A stretch of DNA of 64,000 bases from Arachidicoccus soli (GTDB taxonomy: Bacteria; Bacteroidota; Bacteroidia; Chitinophagales; Chitinophagaceae), in the NCBI RefSeq assembly GCF_003600625.1, contig NZ_CP032489.1:3410001-3474000 (forward strand), read 5' to 3'. This document shows positions 26,530-36,046 of the stretch, piece after piece. The translations under genes and the position numbers were made by a program. Position 1 is the first letter of the stretch. Every line of letters begins with the position of its first letter. The notes beneath the pieces are model-generated. The model made no database searches. It worked only from the letters and a program-made list of their open reading frames with translations, and was not told the origin of the DNA.

Positions 26530-27363
26530 TTAGGGATGGCCTTGTTGTACCAATGGGTAATGGTCAACAGTTTCAAAAACATAACTTGTATCTTGTTTTA
26601 ACAAAGTAATAAACTTTGTCAAACTATCAGCATATTGCGGTTCTTTAAACATGCGATCGTGCGCCAATATGACCAAAGCATTTTGCGCATAAGTCGTTCC
26701 ATCAGCAAACTTTTGAGCTACTTCATTTGCCATTTCCTGCGCACCCTGAACCGGAATTGAATGACGGCCAAAACGCCATTCTACATCCCAACCAATTGCG
26801 CTGTAACCTGCAGTACCCAGGCGTTTACAAACTTCTCTGGAAGACTGTGGTGCCTGTATTTTACCATTCTCTACCCATGCATTCATACCGGGAAGGCGTA
26901 CAATCTTCACTTGTACATTCAATTCTTTCTCTGCAGTATACATATCTTGCATCGCACTATCCGGGTGCTGATAGAAGGTTTTATAATGATCTTGAAAACC
27001 ATGAGAATGACTATGGTTACCCAATAAAAATTGTGGGTAGCTATTGCGTATCGTATCTACAATTCTCATCCGGGAAGGGCTGAATGCATTCATACCTACC
27101 ATAAAAAAAGTTGCTTTCACACCTTGCTCTTTAAAAATACGTTCGCAGTTAAAGGTTCCCGGAGGTTGAGGCCCGTCGTCCCATGTAAGATAAATATATT
27201 TTTTATTAGGGTTTAATTTAATGGGGGTACCAGGTTTTGCCACCATTGTTGTTGTATCTTTTTCAACTTTCTGATCCTTTTTATCCTTGCTTTTGCAGCC
27301 TACAACTGAGGCCAGCAAAGCAACTGAGCAGATAACTCCTGCGAATATTTTAGTAATTGCCAT
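26530..27363 (-). CDS. Polysaccharide deacetylase (NodB-like) lipoprotein
   Basis: A 277-residue protein with lipobox SVVGC (Cys23), a short charged linker, then a carbohydrate esterase family 4 NodB domain: motif 1 LTWDDGPQ (TFDDGP-type, catalytic Asp and metal Asp), motif 2 HSHSHG (metal His residues), motif 3 RLPGMN, and later WDVEWRFG and LAHDRM. Family members deacetylate chitin, xylan or peptidoglycan GlcNAc/MurNAc in a metal-dependent way. It is anchored to a membrane, probably acting on peptidoglycan or an external polysaccharide. It is monocistronic, with a terminator 22 bp downstream. Confidence 0.9.
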   Translation of the reverse strand: MAITKIFAGVICSVALLASVVGCKSKDKKDQKVEKDTTTMVAKPGTPIKLNPNKKYIYLTWDDGPQPPGTFNCERIFKEQGVKATFFMVGMNAFSPSRMRIVDTIRNSYPQFLLGNHSHSHGFQDHYKTFYQHPDSAMQDMYTAEKELNVQVKIVRLPGMNAWVENGKIQAPQSSREVCKRLGTAGYSAIGWDVEWRFGRHSIPVQGAQEMANEVAQKFADGTTYAQNALVILAHDRMFKEPQYADSLTKFITLLKQDTSYVFETVDHYPLVQQGHP

Positions 27364-27481
27364 ATTGTTTAAATATTTATTTTAAATAAAAAGTAAAGCT
27401 ATAAACTTCTTACACAATTACGCAAAAAATTAGCCAAGATTTCCCTTTGTGGAGAAATCATTAAAACCAAAAACGCTTATG

Positions 27482-27522
27482 CACAAAAAAATCCGAAAAC
27501 CATACAGCTTCGGATTTTTGTG
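27482..27522. terminator. Hairpin terminator
   Basis: A stem of about 14 bp with AAATCCGAA (left) and TTCGGATTT (right) and an 11-base loop, flanked by A- and T-runs. It lies just downstream of the minus-strand EF-hand-type gene and can act in both directions. Confidence 0.75.
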
Positions 27523-27538
27523 GTAGAAATAAATGCAT

Positions 27539-28084
27539 TTACCCACCAAAAAGGCCTTTCAATTTTCCCATTATTCCTCCGCCTTCGGAAGTATTATTAC
27601 TGCCTCCCAACAATGACATGGCATCACTCAAATCTACTTTTCCATCTCCGTTTTTGTCTAGCATACTAGTAATATTAGATAATTTTCCGCCTGTAAGAGA
27701 GCCGATTGCGCTATCTAAATTTAAGCTATTATCATTAGGGTCATTTATTTTTCCCGTAAGTTTGCTCATAACTGAAGGAATAATTGAACTGCCCAGAGAT
27801 TGCGCCGCATCCTGGCTTAGGCCAAATTTCTCAGTTAGTTTACTGGTCAAATTACCCAACATATTTTGCGTTGTGGGATTACCCGCGACATCGGTTTCAT
27901 TTCCCCGTAACATATTTACCACATTGGAAAGGCCTCCTCCGGAAATAGCCCCTTTCAATTCATCCATAATTGAATGTGTAGCCTCTTGTGCTATGGCATC
28001 GGAATGTTCATTAGAAACATCGGGAGCATTGTTTACCGCATTACCGGTCGCCTCTTTTACCAGATTCATTAGTTCTTCTAACAT
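27539..28084 (-). CDS. EF-hand-containing helical protein (DUF937-like)
   Basis: A 181-residue protein without a signal peptide. The middle consists of glycine-rich helical stretches of the DUF937 kind (NMLGNLTSKLTEKFGLSQDA, AQSLGSSIIPSVMSKLTGKI), and residues about 140-155 contain one EF-hand/dockerin-like calcium loop, DKNGDGKVDLSDA. The C-terminus is glycine-rich (KGLFGG). Function unknown; the family is common in Bacteroidota. It stands alone with its own terminator. Confidence 0.75.
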   Translation of the reverse strand: MLEELMNLVKEATGNAVNNAPDVSNEHSDAIAQEATHSIMDELKGAISGGGLSNVVNMLRGNETDVAGNPTTQNMLGNLTSKLTEKFGLSQDAAQSLGSSIIPSVMSKLTGKINDPNDNSLNLDSAIGSLTGGKLSNITSMLDKNGDGKVDLSDAMSLLGGSNNTSEGGGIMGKLKGLFGG

Positions 28085-28159
28085 AGATTAATTTTTAAAT
28101 TTTTAAAATTATTTCCTAAATGCTAAAGAAAGTTACGTGAATAATTAAAATAATCATTA

Positions 28160-29317
28160 TTATTTTTTTGGCGCAAATAATATCGCAACAGGTGCCGGCA
28201 ATTCAACAGAATGTCCTGTATACGTAAGGGCTCCTGATTGTTGATTAATAGCGTATACTTTAATATTATTCCTGGTTTTACTGGCCACTAAAAGAAATTT
28301 TCCGGAAGGGTCTATATTAAAGTCCCTTGGAATTTCATCAGTTGGCTGACGCCCTACTTCCTTTAAAGTCCCATCACTATTTACAGCAAAAATGGCTATA
28401 TCATTGGCATTGCCGCGATTGGATGTATACAAAAATTTACCGTTTGTGGCCATACGGATAGCAGCACTGCTTTTGTCGTGCAAAGCGGTATCAGGCACTT
28501 CGGTTGATGCTATTGTTTGCAAGTATTGAAGCGAATCGTTTTGCATTTTAAAAGCCATCAATTTTCCTTCTAATTCGTTGAGCAGATATAAGTTCTTTTT
28601 ATCAGGAGAAAAAGCAATATGACGGGGACCATAACCATCCGGAACTTTATATTTTTTAGCACCACTCACATCAAGAGGTTCGGCGTTTTTTGCATCGAAA
28701 GGATATTGATAAAGTGTATCATTTCCTAAATCGCAGACAAATACATATTTTTCATCCGGGGAAAGAAATGTGGAATGCACGTGAGGCTGCGTCTGTCTAT
28801 ATTTATTCACACTCTTACCAGTTTGAGCAATAATCTGAACCGCGGGTAAAAGTTTACCATCAGAATCCGTTTTAAAAACAGAAAAATTACCGCCGTTATA
28901 ATTAGCTTCCAATACATTCTTGCCCGAGGTATCCACTGTTATAAAACAAGGTGCAGAGCCGTTAGATGGGACCGTATTTAGAAATCTAAGCTCCCCTTCT
29001 TGTTGATTGAAGTGAAAAGCCGAAACTCTTCCCGGCGTTGAATCATCAAGATTTTCGTTTACAGCATATAAATACTCATAATTCTTTGAAAATGCCAGAT
29101 AAGAAGGATTCTCCACTTTATCTGTTTGAGAAATCAATTTTAGAGTACCACTATCTTCATTGAAATCATATACGTAAATACCATCACTATTATTCTTGAC
29201 AGTATAAGTGCCAACTAATAAGAAACAAGATTTATTTTCCATTTTTTGAGATTGACAACTATTTAGAAGTGTCGCTGCAAGCGATAAACAACTTACAAGT
29301 GAAAGAATCTTTTGCAT
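28160..29317 (-). CDS. Lactonase-family beta-propeller lipoprotein (6-phosphogluconolactonase-like)
   Basis: A 385-residue seven-bladed beta-propeller of the lactonase family (YbhE/Pgl-like). Lipobox LLNSC (Cys21), then VGTYTVKNNSDGIYVY, repeated blade motifs such as NPSYLAFSKNYEYLYAVNE, GYGPRHIAFSPDKKNLYLLN and DFNIDPSGKFLLVAS, and the histidine-rich stretch QTQPHVHSTFLSPDEKYVFV near the predicted active site. Cytosolic relatives hydrolyse 6-phosphogluconolactone; this version is a lipoprotein and so more likely acts on an extracytoplasmic sugar lactone or has another role. No operon partner is visible. Confidence 0.88.
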   Translation of the reverse strand: MQKILSLVSCLSLAATLLNSCQSQKMENKSCFLLVGTYTVKNNSDGIYVYDFNEDSGTLKLISQTDKVENPSYLAFSKNYEYLYAVNENLDDSTPGRVSAFHFNQQEGELRFLNTVPSNGSAPCFITVDTSGKNVLEANYNGGNFSVFKTDSDGKLLPAVQIIAQTGKSVNKYRQTQPHVHSTFLSPDEKYVFVCDLGNDTLYQYPFDAKNAEPLDVSGAKKYKVPDGYGPRHIAFSPDKKNLYLLNELEGKLMAFKMQNDSLQYLQTIASTEVPDTALHDKSSAAIRMATNGKFLYTSNRGNANDIAIFAVNSDGTLKEVGRQPTDEIPRDFNIDPSGKFLLVASKTRNNIKVYAINQQSGALTYTGHSVELPAPVAILFAPKK

Positions 29318-29726
29318 AAAACTTATTAAATTTCTGTAATTTTTTCAGCAAGATAACATATGTGGGGCAATGACCCATATTATCCAGCGTTAAATGTATT
29401 GTCTAATTAAGCCTATTCTGGATTAATTTTTATTGCCAATGGACCTAATCATACATTGTTTTTAAACAAATCAACTTGAAATAATTGAAATCCACTTTGC
29501 CCTTAGTTGAAATAATCCCTTGAGAAAATTAGTAGATCAAACAAAATTCTGATACCAGAATAGGCCATGAACCTCCATGTCCTCTCCTAAGAATGCAAGC
29601 AAGGATCAGGTTTGAATGGTTCTATATGACAGAATTAACCGCAGGCGCTAGCTTTTTTCAAAAACACTACCGCCAATTGGAATACTTTTTATTTCTAATG
29701 ATGCTAATTTTTACGAAGTTTGCAGC
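29318..29726. other. Gene-free stretch between divergent lipoprotein genes
   Basis: About 400 bp that must hold the promoters of both the lactonase and the DUF1266 lipoprotein. I see no exact TTTG-N19-TAnnTTTG arrangement, no long hairpin and no credible small gene. Confidence 0.4.
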
Positions 29727-30578
29727 ATGACGCAAAAGAAAACATTTCAACAAGCAATGATCTCAATTACCTTATTGGCATTGTCACTGATAATCATAAC
29801 CGGCTGTAAAAATCAGTCATCTAAAACAGATACAAAAAGCAACTCAACCACCTTAAGAGATGATACATTAAAAGGGTTTTTATTGGCAGGCGTTTATTTT
29901 GTTCAGGGATATGGAGGCGCTATACCCTTCATGGATAAAGTTAAAGATGACATTAACAAAAACGCCGCTCAGAAAGATTTCTTAACGATGTTAGATACCG
30001 CATATCATCACTATTTCATTTACCCTTACCCTCGTTCTATAGCTGAAAAAGTAGATGCACGCAATACTTTATCCAGTTGGTTTCAGATAAATAATCAAAA
30101 CGATTTTTACTCATTTCTCGCAAGCCTTAAAGACAGCGGATTTCAAGCCCATTATCTCGTATGCAGAAAAGCACTCGATGATAACGGGGGCCTAAATGCG
30201 GATATTTCAAAAATAAATTTCGCTAAATATAACCTTCCTAAAGGAAGTGAGATATTATTAAAATTCATAAAAGACCATTACAATAAATTCTCTTCTTCAG
30301 GCATTAAAGCATGGAATATCGGATTGTATGTTTACACAGTTTGTTTAGGATATGGCGCTGAATATATAGATGCACAAAACGGCAAAAGCATTATTGTACA
30401 AATGTTGGAAGAAGCACAAAAAGATTATCCTGATTGGAAAACCTATTACAATGATTTTATGTTAGGCAGACAGTTCGCCGGCACAGATCCATCCGCAAAT
30501 GCAGCCTATCAAAAAACAATTGATGGAATGTTGCAAGGGGATTACAGTGCTTACAAATACCTGCCTTTGCAACAATAA
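29727..30578 (+). CDS. DUF1266-domain lipoprotein
   Basis: A 283-residue lipoprotein with lipobox IITGC (Cys27), a low-complexity Ser/Thr linker, and a C-terminal helical part in which KAWNIGLYVYTVCLGYGAEY, DYPDWKTYYNDFMLGRQFAG and a preceding hydrophobic helix match the DUF1266 pattern (helix with AWD/N, then W..Y...FLLGR.F). Function unknown. No operon partner; the next gene is convergent and 46 bp away. Confidence 0.65.
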   Translation: MTQKKTFQQAMISITLLALSLIIITGCKNQSSKTDTKSNSTTLRDDTLKGFLLAGVYFVQGYGGAIPFMDKVKDDINKNAAQKDFLTMLDTAYHHYFIYPYPRSIAEKVDARNTLSSWFQINNQNDFYSFLASLKDSGFQAHYLVCRKALDDNGGLNADISKINFAKYNLPKGSEILLKFIKDHYNKFSSSGIKAWNIGLYVYTVCLGYGAEYIDAQNGKSIIVQMLEEAQKDYPDWKTYYNDFMLGRQFAGTDPSANAAYQKTIDGMLQGDYSAYKYLPLQQ

Positions 30579-30624
30579 ACAGGCTACTCAGAACTTGTTC
30601 AATTCATAACAAAAGCCCAATCAT

Positions 30625-32232
30625 TTACCTGGGATTTATTGTAAAATCACCCCAATTATCAATATGTGCATGTTCAAAATCGGCCACATATTTTTCAGGT
30701 ATCTCTCCCCTAAGTAAACAACCTTTATCAAGTGAAGGATAAATCTCTTCAAAAGAGCGCATTTCATTCTGAAATACGCGCCTGTAAATATGTGAACGGC
30801 TAAGTTTTTTATAATGATCTATTCCACAAGCACCCATTAATTCTGCAAAAGTGCGCAACATACTTCTATGATAATTAGCAACTCTATATTTTTTGTCATT
30901 CACATCCAGGCCTACAACCAACGAAGGATCTTGGGTCGCGACGCCAGTCGGGCATTTATTGGTATTGCAAAGCAATGCTTGTATGCAACCTAAGGCCATC
31001 ATCATCGCCCTCGCAGAATTACATGCGTCCGCACCTAAGGCAATAGCACGCACAATATGAAAGCCGGAAAGTACTTTTCCAGAGGCAATCAATTTGATAT
31101 GGTGCCGTATATCCATGCCATTCAGCATATTATCAACAAATGCCAATCCATCTAATAATGGCACACCCACATAATTGGAAAACTCTTGTGGAGCCGCACC
31201 GGTACCCCCTTCTGCCCCATCAACCGTTATAAAATCTGGGTAAATATCTAATGCTATCATGGCTTTGCAAATAGCAATAAATTCACTTTTCCTACCTATA
31301 CATAATTTAAACCCCACTGGTTTGCCACCTGATAAGTCTCTCAACTGTTTCAAAAATAAAACCATTTCTTTTGGCGTATCAAAGGCCGAATGAAATGGTG
31401 GAGAGGCTACAACAGTGCCTATTTGCACATGACGAATAGCAGCAATTTCAGGCGTATTTTTCGATGCAGGTAAAATACCACCATGACCGGGTTTCGCACC
31501 TTGGGATATTTTTAATTCAATCATTTTTACTGTCGGAAATTTTGCTTTCTCAGCAAATAATTCTGCAGAGAAACTACCATCTTCGTTGCGACATCCAAAA
31601 TAACCTGTACCAATTTGCCAGATCAAATCACCTTCATGTTTTAAATGATAAGGACTTATACCCCCTTCGCCGGTATTATGTGCAAAATTGTCGATCTTAG
31701 CACCTCCGTTGAGCGCCTCAATGGCATTGGAACTTAGGGAACCATAGCTCATAGCCGACACGTTAAAAATACTGGCAGAATAAGGCTGTTTGCAATCTTT
31801 ATTACCAAATATCAATCTTGGACTCGTATCTAGCGTATTAAAATCCTTGGGTGCTATCGAATGCATAATCCATTCATATCCTTCTGCATATACATCGAGT
31901 TGTGTACCGAAGGGCATTGTATCTGTTTGTAGTTTTGCTCTTTGATAAATACTGGAACGATCAATCCGGCTAATCGGTTTACCATCAGTGTCTGATTCTA
32001 CAAAATATTGATAGATTTTAGGTCGGATATCTTCCATCCAGTAACGCAAGCGACCTACCAGCGGAAAAGTTCGCATAATAGAATGCTGCTTTTGTATCAT
32101 ATCATAATAACCGAAAATGGTAAGCATTAAAACAATACCCATTAAAATCCACCACCAATTACTCACAAACAAGGATAACGCCAACGCAATAATCAATGCA
32201 ACGGACGAACCTATTACAAATATTTTTCGCAT
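30625..32232 (-). CDS. Membrane-anchored FMN-binding glutamate-synthase-family protein
   Basis: A 535-residue protein with two N-terminal membrane helices (about residues 5-42) followed by the GltB synthase barrel: SAMSYGSLSSNAIEALN, NTGEGGISPYHL, KISQGAKPGHGG, TVDGAEGGTGAAP and ALGADACNSARAMM, the FMN-binding region. The cysteine set GC-x5-C-x4-CPTGV matches the [3Fe-4S] site of glutamate synthases. It lacks the glutaminase and GXGXG domains of full GltB, so it cannot use glutamine hydrolysis on its own. Such stand-alone proteins are widespread; the true reaction is unknown, although ammonia-dependent glutamate synthesis or a redox role have been suggested for the family. Confidence 0.88.
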   Translation of the reverse strand: MRKIFVIGSSVALIIALALSLFVSNWWWILMGIVLMLTIFGYYDMIQKQHSIMRTFPLVGRLRYWMEDIRPKIYQYFVESDTDGKPISRIDRSSIYQRAKLQTDTMPFGTQLDVYAEGYEWIMHSIAPKDFNTLDTSPRLIFGNKDCKQPYSASIFNVSAMSYGSLSSNAIEALNGGAKIDNFAHNTGEGGISPYHLKHEGDLIWQIGTGYFGCRNEDGSFSAELFAEKAKFPTVKMIELKISQGAKPGHGGILPASKNTPEIAAIRHVQIGTVVASPPFHSAFDTPKEMVLFLKQLRDLSGGKPVGFKLCIGRKSEFIAICKAMIALDIYPDFITVDGAEGGTGAAPQEFSNYVGVPLLDGLAFVDNMLNGMDIRHHIKLIASGKVLSGFHIVRAIALGADACNSARAMMMALGCIQALLCNTNKCPTGVATQDPSLVVGLDVNDKKYRVANYHRSMLRTFAELMGACGIDHYKKLSRSHIYRRVFQNEMRSFEEIYPSLDKGCLLRGEIPEKYVADFEHAHIDNWGDFTINPR

Positions 32233-32430
32233 GTCTCAACAGAATTTTAACTGCTAAAGTACAAGTTTTTGTCGCTTTAAAAAAGAGAAGCAGCTGAATG
32301 CTAGTTCTAAAATTCAGGATGTTTCTTTTCTTAGAATAAGCATATTACAGCAATTTATAAGGAAGAAGAAAGCTCTTTTGTCACCACTGGCTGACAATTA
32401 TTCAACTCAAGAATAATTTGTTATGGTCTA

Positions 32431-33663
32431 CTACATCAGTCTTTTTACCACTTTACCAACGGTAAGACCCTGGACGATGATAGAGAAGAGTACAATGATA
32501 TATGTAATACTCACAATCAACTCAGACTCACTGCTATAGGGCAAGGAAAGTGCCAAAGCTACAGAGATACCACCCCGCACACCACTCCAAGTAAGGATGC
32601 TTATTGCATTTTTTTCAATATTACTTTTGTATTTTAAAATCGCAATAGGAATAGAAACAGAAATATATCTCGAAACTAATACAATTGCAATTGCGCACAT
32701 CCCAATCCATAAATAAGAAGTGCTAAAATTAATCACCAACATTTCCATTCCGATCAATAAAAACAACATAGCATTCAAAGCTTCATCCACCATTTCCCAG
32801 AACTTATCTACATAGTCTCGCGTCACTTCACTCATACCTAATCGCCTGCCTTTATTACCTATAAAAATACCAGCAATTACCATAGTTAGCGGCCCACTTA
32901 TATGGATATAATCTGCGAACATATATCCGCCCATTACGACAGCCAAAGTAATCATTACTTCTACCTTGTAATTGTCGATAGTCCGCAAAGCCGCATAAGC
33001 TACGTAACCCAACAAAAAGCCAAACAAAAGCCCGCCACCTGCTTCGCGCAGAAAAAGCAAAAGCACATTTACAAAAGTTAATTTATCGACACCCAAACGC
33101 ATAGCTTCTAAAATGGTAAGGAAAATAACCACCGCAATACCATCATTAAAAAGAGACTCCCCGCTTATCTTCATCTCCAATGATTTAGGGATATTGGCAT
33201 TTTTCAATATCTCTAAAACCGCGATTGGATCGGTAGGAGAAATAAGTGCCCCAAATAAAAGACAATAAATAAAACTAATTGGTAACCCGAATATATGGCA
33301 GACAAAGTAAGAAAGGCTCGCAACAATAACCGTGGACAACAATACACCTATTGTAGAAAATGTAATAATAGAAGTTCGTTCTTTCCGCATTTCCTTCACA
33401 TTGATATGAATAGACCCCGCAAACAACAGAAAGCTCAACATGATCTTCATCAGGACCGTGTAGAAATCTAAAGATTTAATTACTTTTAAAGTCTCCTGAA
33501 AAAGATTGGGATATAATTTTCCCAGGCCAATCATTCCCAAAGACCCTACCAAAGAAATAATCATCACCCCAATCGTGTTCGGCAATTTGATAAAGCGAAA
33601 ATTAATATATCCAAAAACTGCCGCCAATACAATAATTACAGCAAAAGAGTTATATAATTCCAT
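32431..33663 (-). CDS. CPA1-family Na+/H+ antiporter
   Basis: A 410-residue protein with about 12 membrane helices. The ion-binding signatures are SPTDPIAVLEIL (TM5-type motif with Asp) and ESLFNDGIAVVIF (ND motif), and a later conserved arginine stretch TWSGVRGGISVALALSLP; together these define the NhaP-like CPA1 group. It exchanges Na+ (or K+/Li+) for protons across the inner membrane for pH and salt control. There is no large C-terminal cytoplasmic domain. It appears monocistronic; the 198 bp up to the next gene show nothing recognisable. Confidence 0.92.
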   Translation of the reverse strand: MELYNSFAVIIVLAAVFGYINFRFIKLPNTIGVMIISLVGSLGMIGLGKLYPNLFQETLKVIKSLDFYTVLMKIMLSFLLFAGSIHINVKEMRKERTSIITFSTIGVLLSTVIVASLSYFVCHIFGLPISFIYCLLFGALISPTDPIAVLEILKNANIPKSLEMKISGESLFNDGIAVVIFLTILEAMRLGVDKLTFVNVLLLFLREAGGGLLFGFLLGYVAYAALRTIDNYKVEVMITLAVVMGGYMFADYIHISGPLTMVIAGIFIGNKGRRLGMSEVTRDYVDKFWEMVDEALNAMLFLLIGMEMLVINFSTSYLWIGMCAIAIVLVSRYISVSIPIAILKYKSNIEKNAISILTWSGVRGGISVALALSLPYSSESELIVSITYIIVLFSIIVQGLTVGKVVKRLM

Positions 33664-33821
33664 AAAGAAAGAATGACATTTGTTTTAAAGATAAAATATT
33701 TCTGTTACTCCACCCGATTTATCTTATCTCCTCCCTCTAAAATTTACGAACAATTTTTGCCGCAAAAAAAATCATCAATTATTTTGTATTTTTATTCCCA
33801 ACTTAAAATCTATTAATATAA

Positions 33822-35966
33822 ATGAAACGATTATTTATGCTACCTTTCATTGCTGCATCTGCTATATTGAGCTCTTGTGGAAATACGACAAATAGTGCGG
33901 CGGAAAATGCAAAAAATGCCATTGCCAATAATTATTTTTTGCAGAAAGATACCCTACCCTTTTATGCACCTGACTTCAGGAAAATTAAAGATTCGGATTT
34001 CAAACCTGCATTAGAAGAAGGAATGAAAAGGCAGCTAGCTGAAGTAGAAATAATTGCCAATAGTCATGATTCCGCCACCTTTGATAATACCATTATTGCA
34101 TTAGAAAAAAGTGGGCAATTATTACATCGAGTAAATGCTGTATTCAATCTTTTGACAGGAGCCAATACGAACCCTACTTTACAAAAAGTACAAGAGGAAG
34201 AAGCATCTAAACTAGCGGCAAATCAAGATGCCATTTATTTAAATACTAAGTTATTCTCCAGAATAAAAAGCATTTATGATCATCGAGCGAGTTTAAAACT
34301 AGACGCCGAATCAAATCGTTTGGTAGAATATTACTATCAAGAATTTGTATTAGCAGGCGCACAGCTTTCTGATATCGATAAGATAAAACTGAAAAAATTA
34401 AATGAGGAACAGGCCACTTTAAGCGCCAAATTTACTAACCAGCTTTTGGCTGCTGCAAAAGCTGGTGCATTGGTGGTAAGTGATGAAAAAAAATTAGCAG
34501 GCTTATCCAAAGGAGAACTAGAGGCAGCTGCACAAGACGCAAATAATAATAATCTCAAAGGCAAATGGATGCTGCCTTTGCAAAATACAACTCAACAACC
34601 AGCATTACAATCACTTACGGATAGATCTACCCGACAAGAACTATTTGAAAATTCTTGGAATCGAGCAGAAAGAAATGATTCTAATGATACCAGAAAAAAC
34701 ATCGCACGCATTGCACAAATTCGTGCAGAGCAGGCAGAATTGTTAGGCTTTCCCAATTATGCTACTTGGAAATTACAAGACCAAATGGCCAAGACACCGG
34801 AAACCGTTAATAATTTTTTACTTAAGTTGGCGCCTGCTGCTACCGCAAAAGCAAGAATGGAAGCTAAGGATATTCAATCCTTAATCAACCAACAAAAAGG
34901 TGGTTTTACTTTGCAACCTTGGGATTGGAATTTTTATGCGGACCAGGTTCGCAAGCAAAAATACAATCTAGATGAAAATGAAATAAAGCCATATTTTGAA
35001 TTAAATAATGTTTTAGAAAATGGCGTATTTTATGCCGCTAATCAATTGTATGGCTTGACTTTCAAAGAGAGAAAAGACATTCCTGTTTACCAAAAAGACG
35101 TCCGTGTGTTTGAAGTTTTCGATAAAGACAATTCGCCACTTGGGTTGTTTTATTGTGATTATTTCAAAAGAGACAATAAATCCGGAGGAGCATGGATGGA
35201 TAATATAGTTACACAATCTAGATTATTGGATAAAAAGCCAGTCATTTATAATGTCTGCAATTTTACCAAGCCTGCTCCGGGTCAACCAGCACTTATTAGC
35301 TTTGACGATGTAACGACGATGTTTCATGAGTTTGGTCATGCCCTGCATGGTTTCTTTGCATCCCAAGAATACCCAAGTTTATCCGGAACCAGTGTTGCAA
35401 GAGATTTTGTGGAATTCCCTTCTCAGTTCAATGAACATTGGGCACTTAATCCGCAAGTATTAACGCATTATGCCAAAAATTATAAAACAGGAGAAACGAT
35501 ACCGCAAGCCTTAGTAGAAAAAATTAAAAAAGCGAGCACATTTAATCAAGGTTATGCCCTAACAGAATTGCTAGCTGCAGCATCTTTGGATATGCAATGG
35601 CACGAAATCACACCAAGCGATACATTACTAAATGTAGATACTTTTGAAAAATCTTCTTTAGAAAAAACTGGCTTATTTCTGCCGCAAGTACCAACACGTT
35701 ATCGCTCTTCGTACTTTTTGCATATCTGGGCAAATGGATACGCTGCGGGCTATTATGCCTATTTATGGACAGAAATGTTAGATGATGATACATTCGCATG
35801 GTTTGAAAAAAATGGAGGACTCACCAGAGCAAATGGTCAACGCTTCCGTGATATGATTTTGTCGAAAGGAAACACAGAGGACTTAAATAAAATATTTGTG
35901 AATTTTGTGGGTCACGAACCAGACATTCAGCCGATGGAAAAAGACAGAGGTTTATTGATAAAATAA
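33822..35966 (+). CDS. M3-family oligopeptidase (Dcp-like), lipoprotein
   Basis: A 714-residue zinc metallopeptidase with lipobox AILSSC (Cys19). The zinc motif HEFGHALHGFF (HExxH) is preceded by SFDDVTTMF, with the third ligand Glu in the downstream helix, and the C-terminal SSYFLHIWANGYAAGYYAYLW is typical of the Dcp/oligopeptidase A subgroup. It should cut short peptides, in Dcp enzymes removing C-terminal dipeptides. The lipoprotein signal places it in the periplasm or at the outer membrane, where it may degrade peptides for nutrition. A bidirectional terminator follows within 10 bp. Confidence 0.94.
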   Translation: MKRLFMLPFIAASAILSSCGNTTNSAAENAKNAIANNYFLQKDTLPFYAPDFRKIKDSDFKPALEEGMKRQLAEVEIIANSHDSATFDNTIIALEKSGQLLHRVNAVFNLLTGANTNPTLQKVQEEEASKLAANQDAIYLNTKLFSRIKSIYDHRASLKLDAESNRLVEYYYQEFVLAGAQLSDIDKIKLKKLNEEQATLSAKFTNQLLAAAKAGALVVSDEKKLAGLSKGELEAAAQDANNNNLKGKWMLPLQNTTQQPALQSLTDRSTRQELFENSWNRAERNDSNDTRKNIARIAQIRAEQAELLGFPNYATWKLQDQMAKTPETVNNFLLKLAPAATAKARMEAKDIQSLINQQKGGFTLQPWDWNFYADQVRKQKYNLDENEIKPYFELNNVLENGVFYAANQLYGLTFKERKDIPVYQKDVRVFEVFDKDNSPLGLFYCDYFKRDNKSGGAWMDNIVTQSRLLDKKPVIYNVCNFTKPAPGQPALISFDDVTTMFHEFGHALHGFFASQEYPSLSGTSVARDFVEFPSQFNEHWALNPQVLTHYAKNYKTGETIPQALVEKIKKASTFNQGYALTELLAAASLDMQWHEITPSDTLLNVDTFEKSSLEKTGLFLPQVPTRYRSSYFLHIWANGYAAGYYAYLWTEMLDDDTFAWFEKNGGLTRANGQRFRDMILSKGNTEDLNKIFVNFVGHEPDIQPMEKDRGLLIK

Positions 35967-35975
35967 AAGCATTAG

Positions 35976-36009
35976 AAAAGCGCAAATGGATTAAATTATT
36001 TGCGCTTTT
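35976..36009. terminator. Bidirectional terminator between convergent genes
   Basis: Twelve-bp perfect arms AAAAGCGCAAAT (35976-35987) and complement (35998-36009) with a 10-base loop and a T-run after, between the M3 peptidase and phosphodiesterase genes. Confidence 0.85.
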
Positions 36010-36046
36010 TCTCTATAAAAATCTTAATCAATACAAAATTTCAGTT

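Noticed and set aside
27618-28091. 157-residue plus-strand frame opposite the EF-hand-type gene
   Set aside because: Antisense shadow; the minus-strand frame has the recognisable calcium loop and a terminator placed for it.
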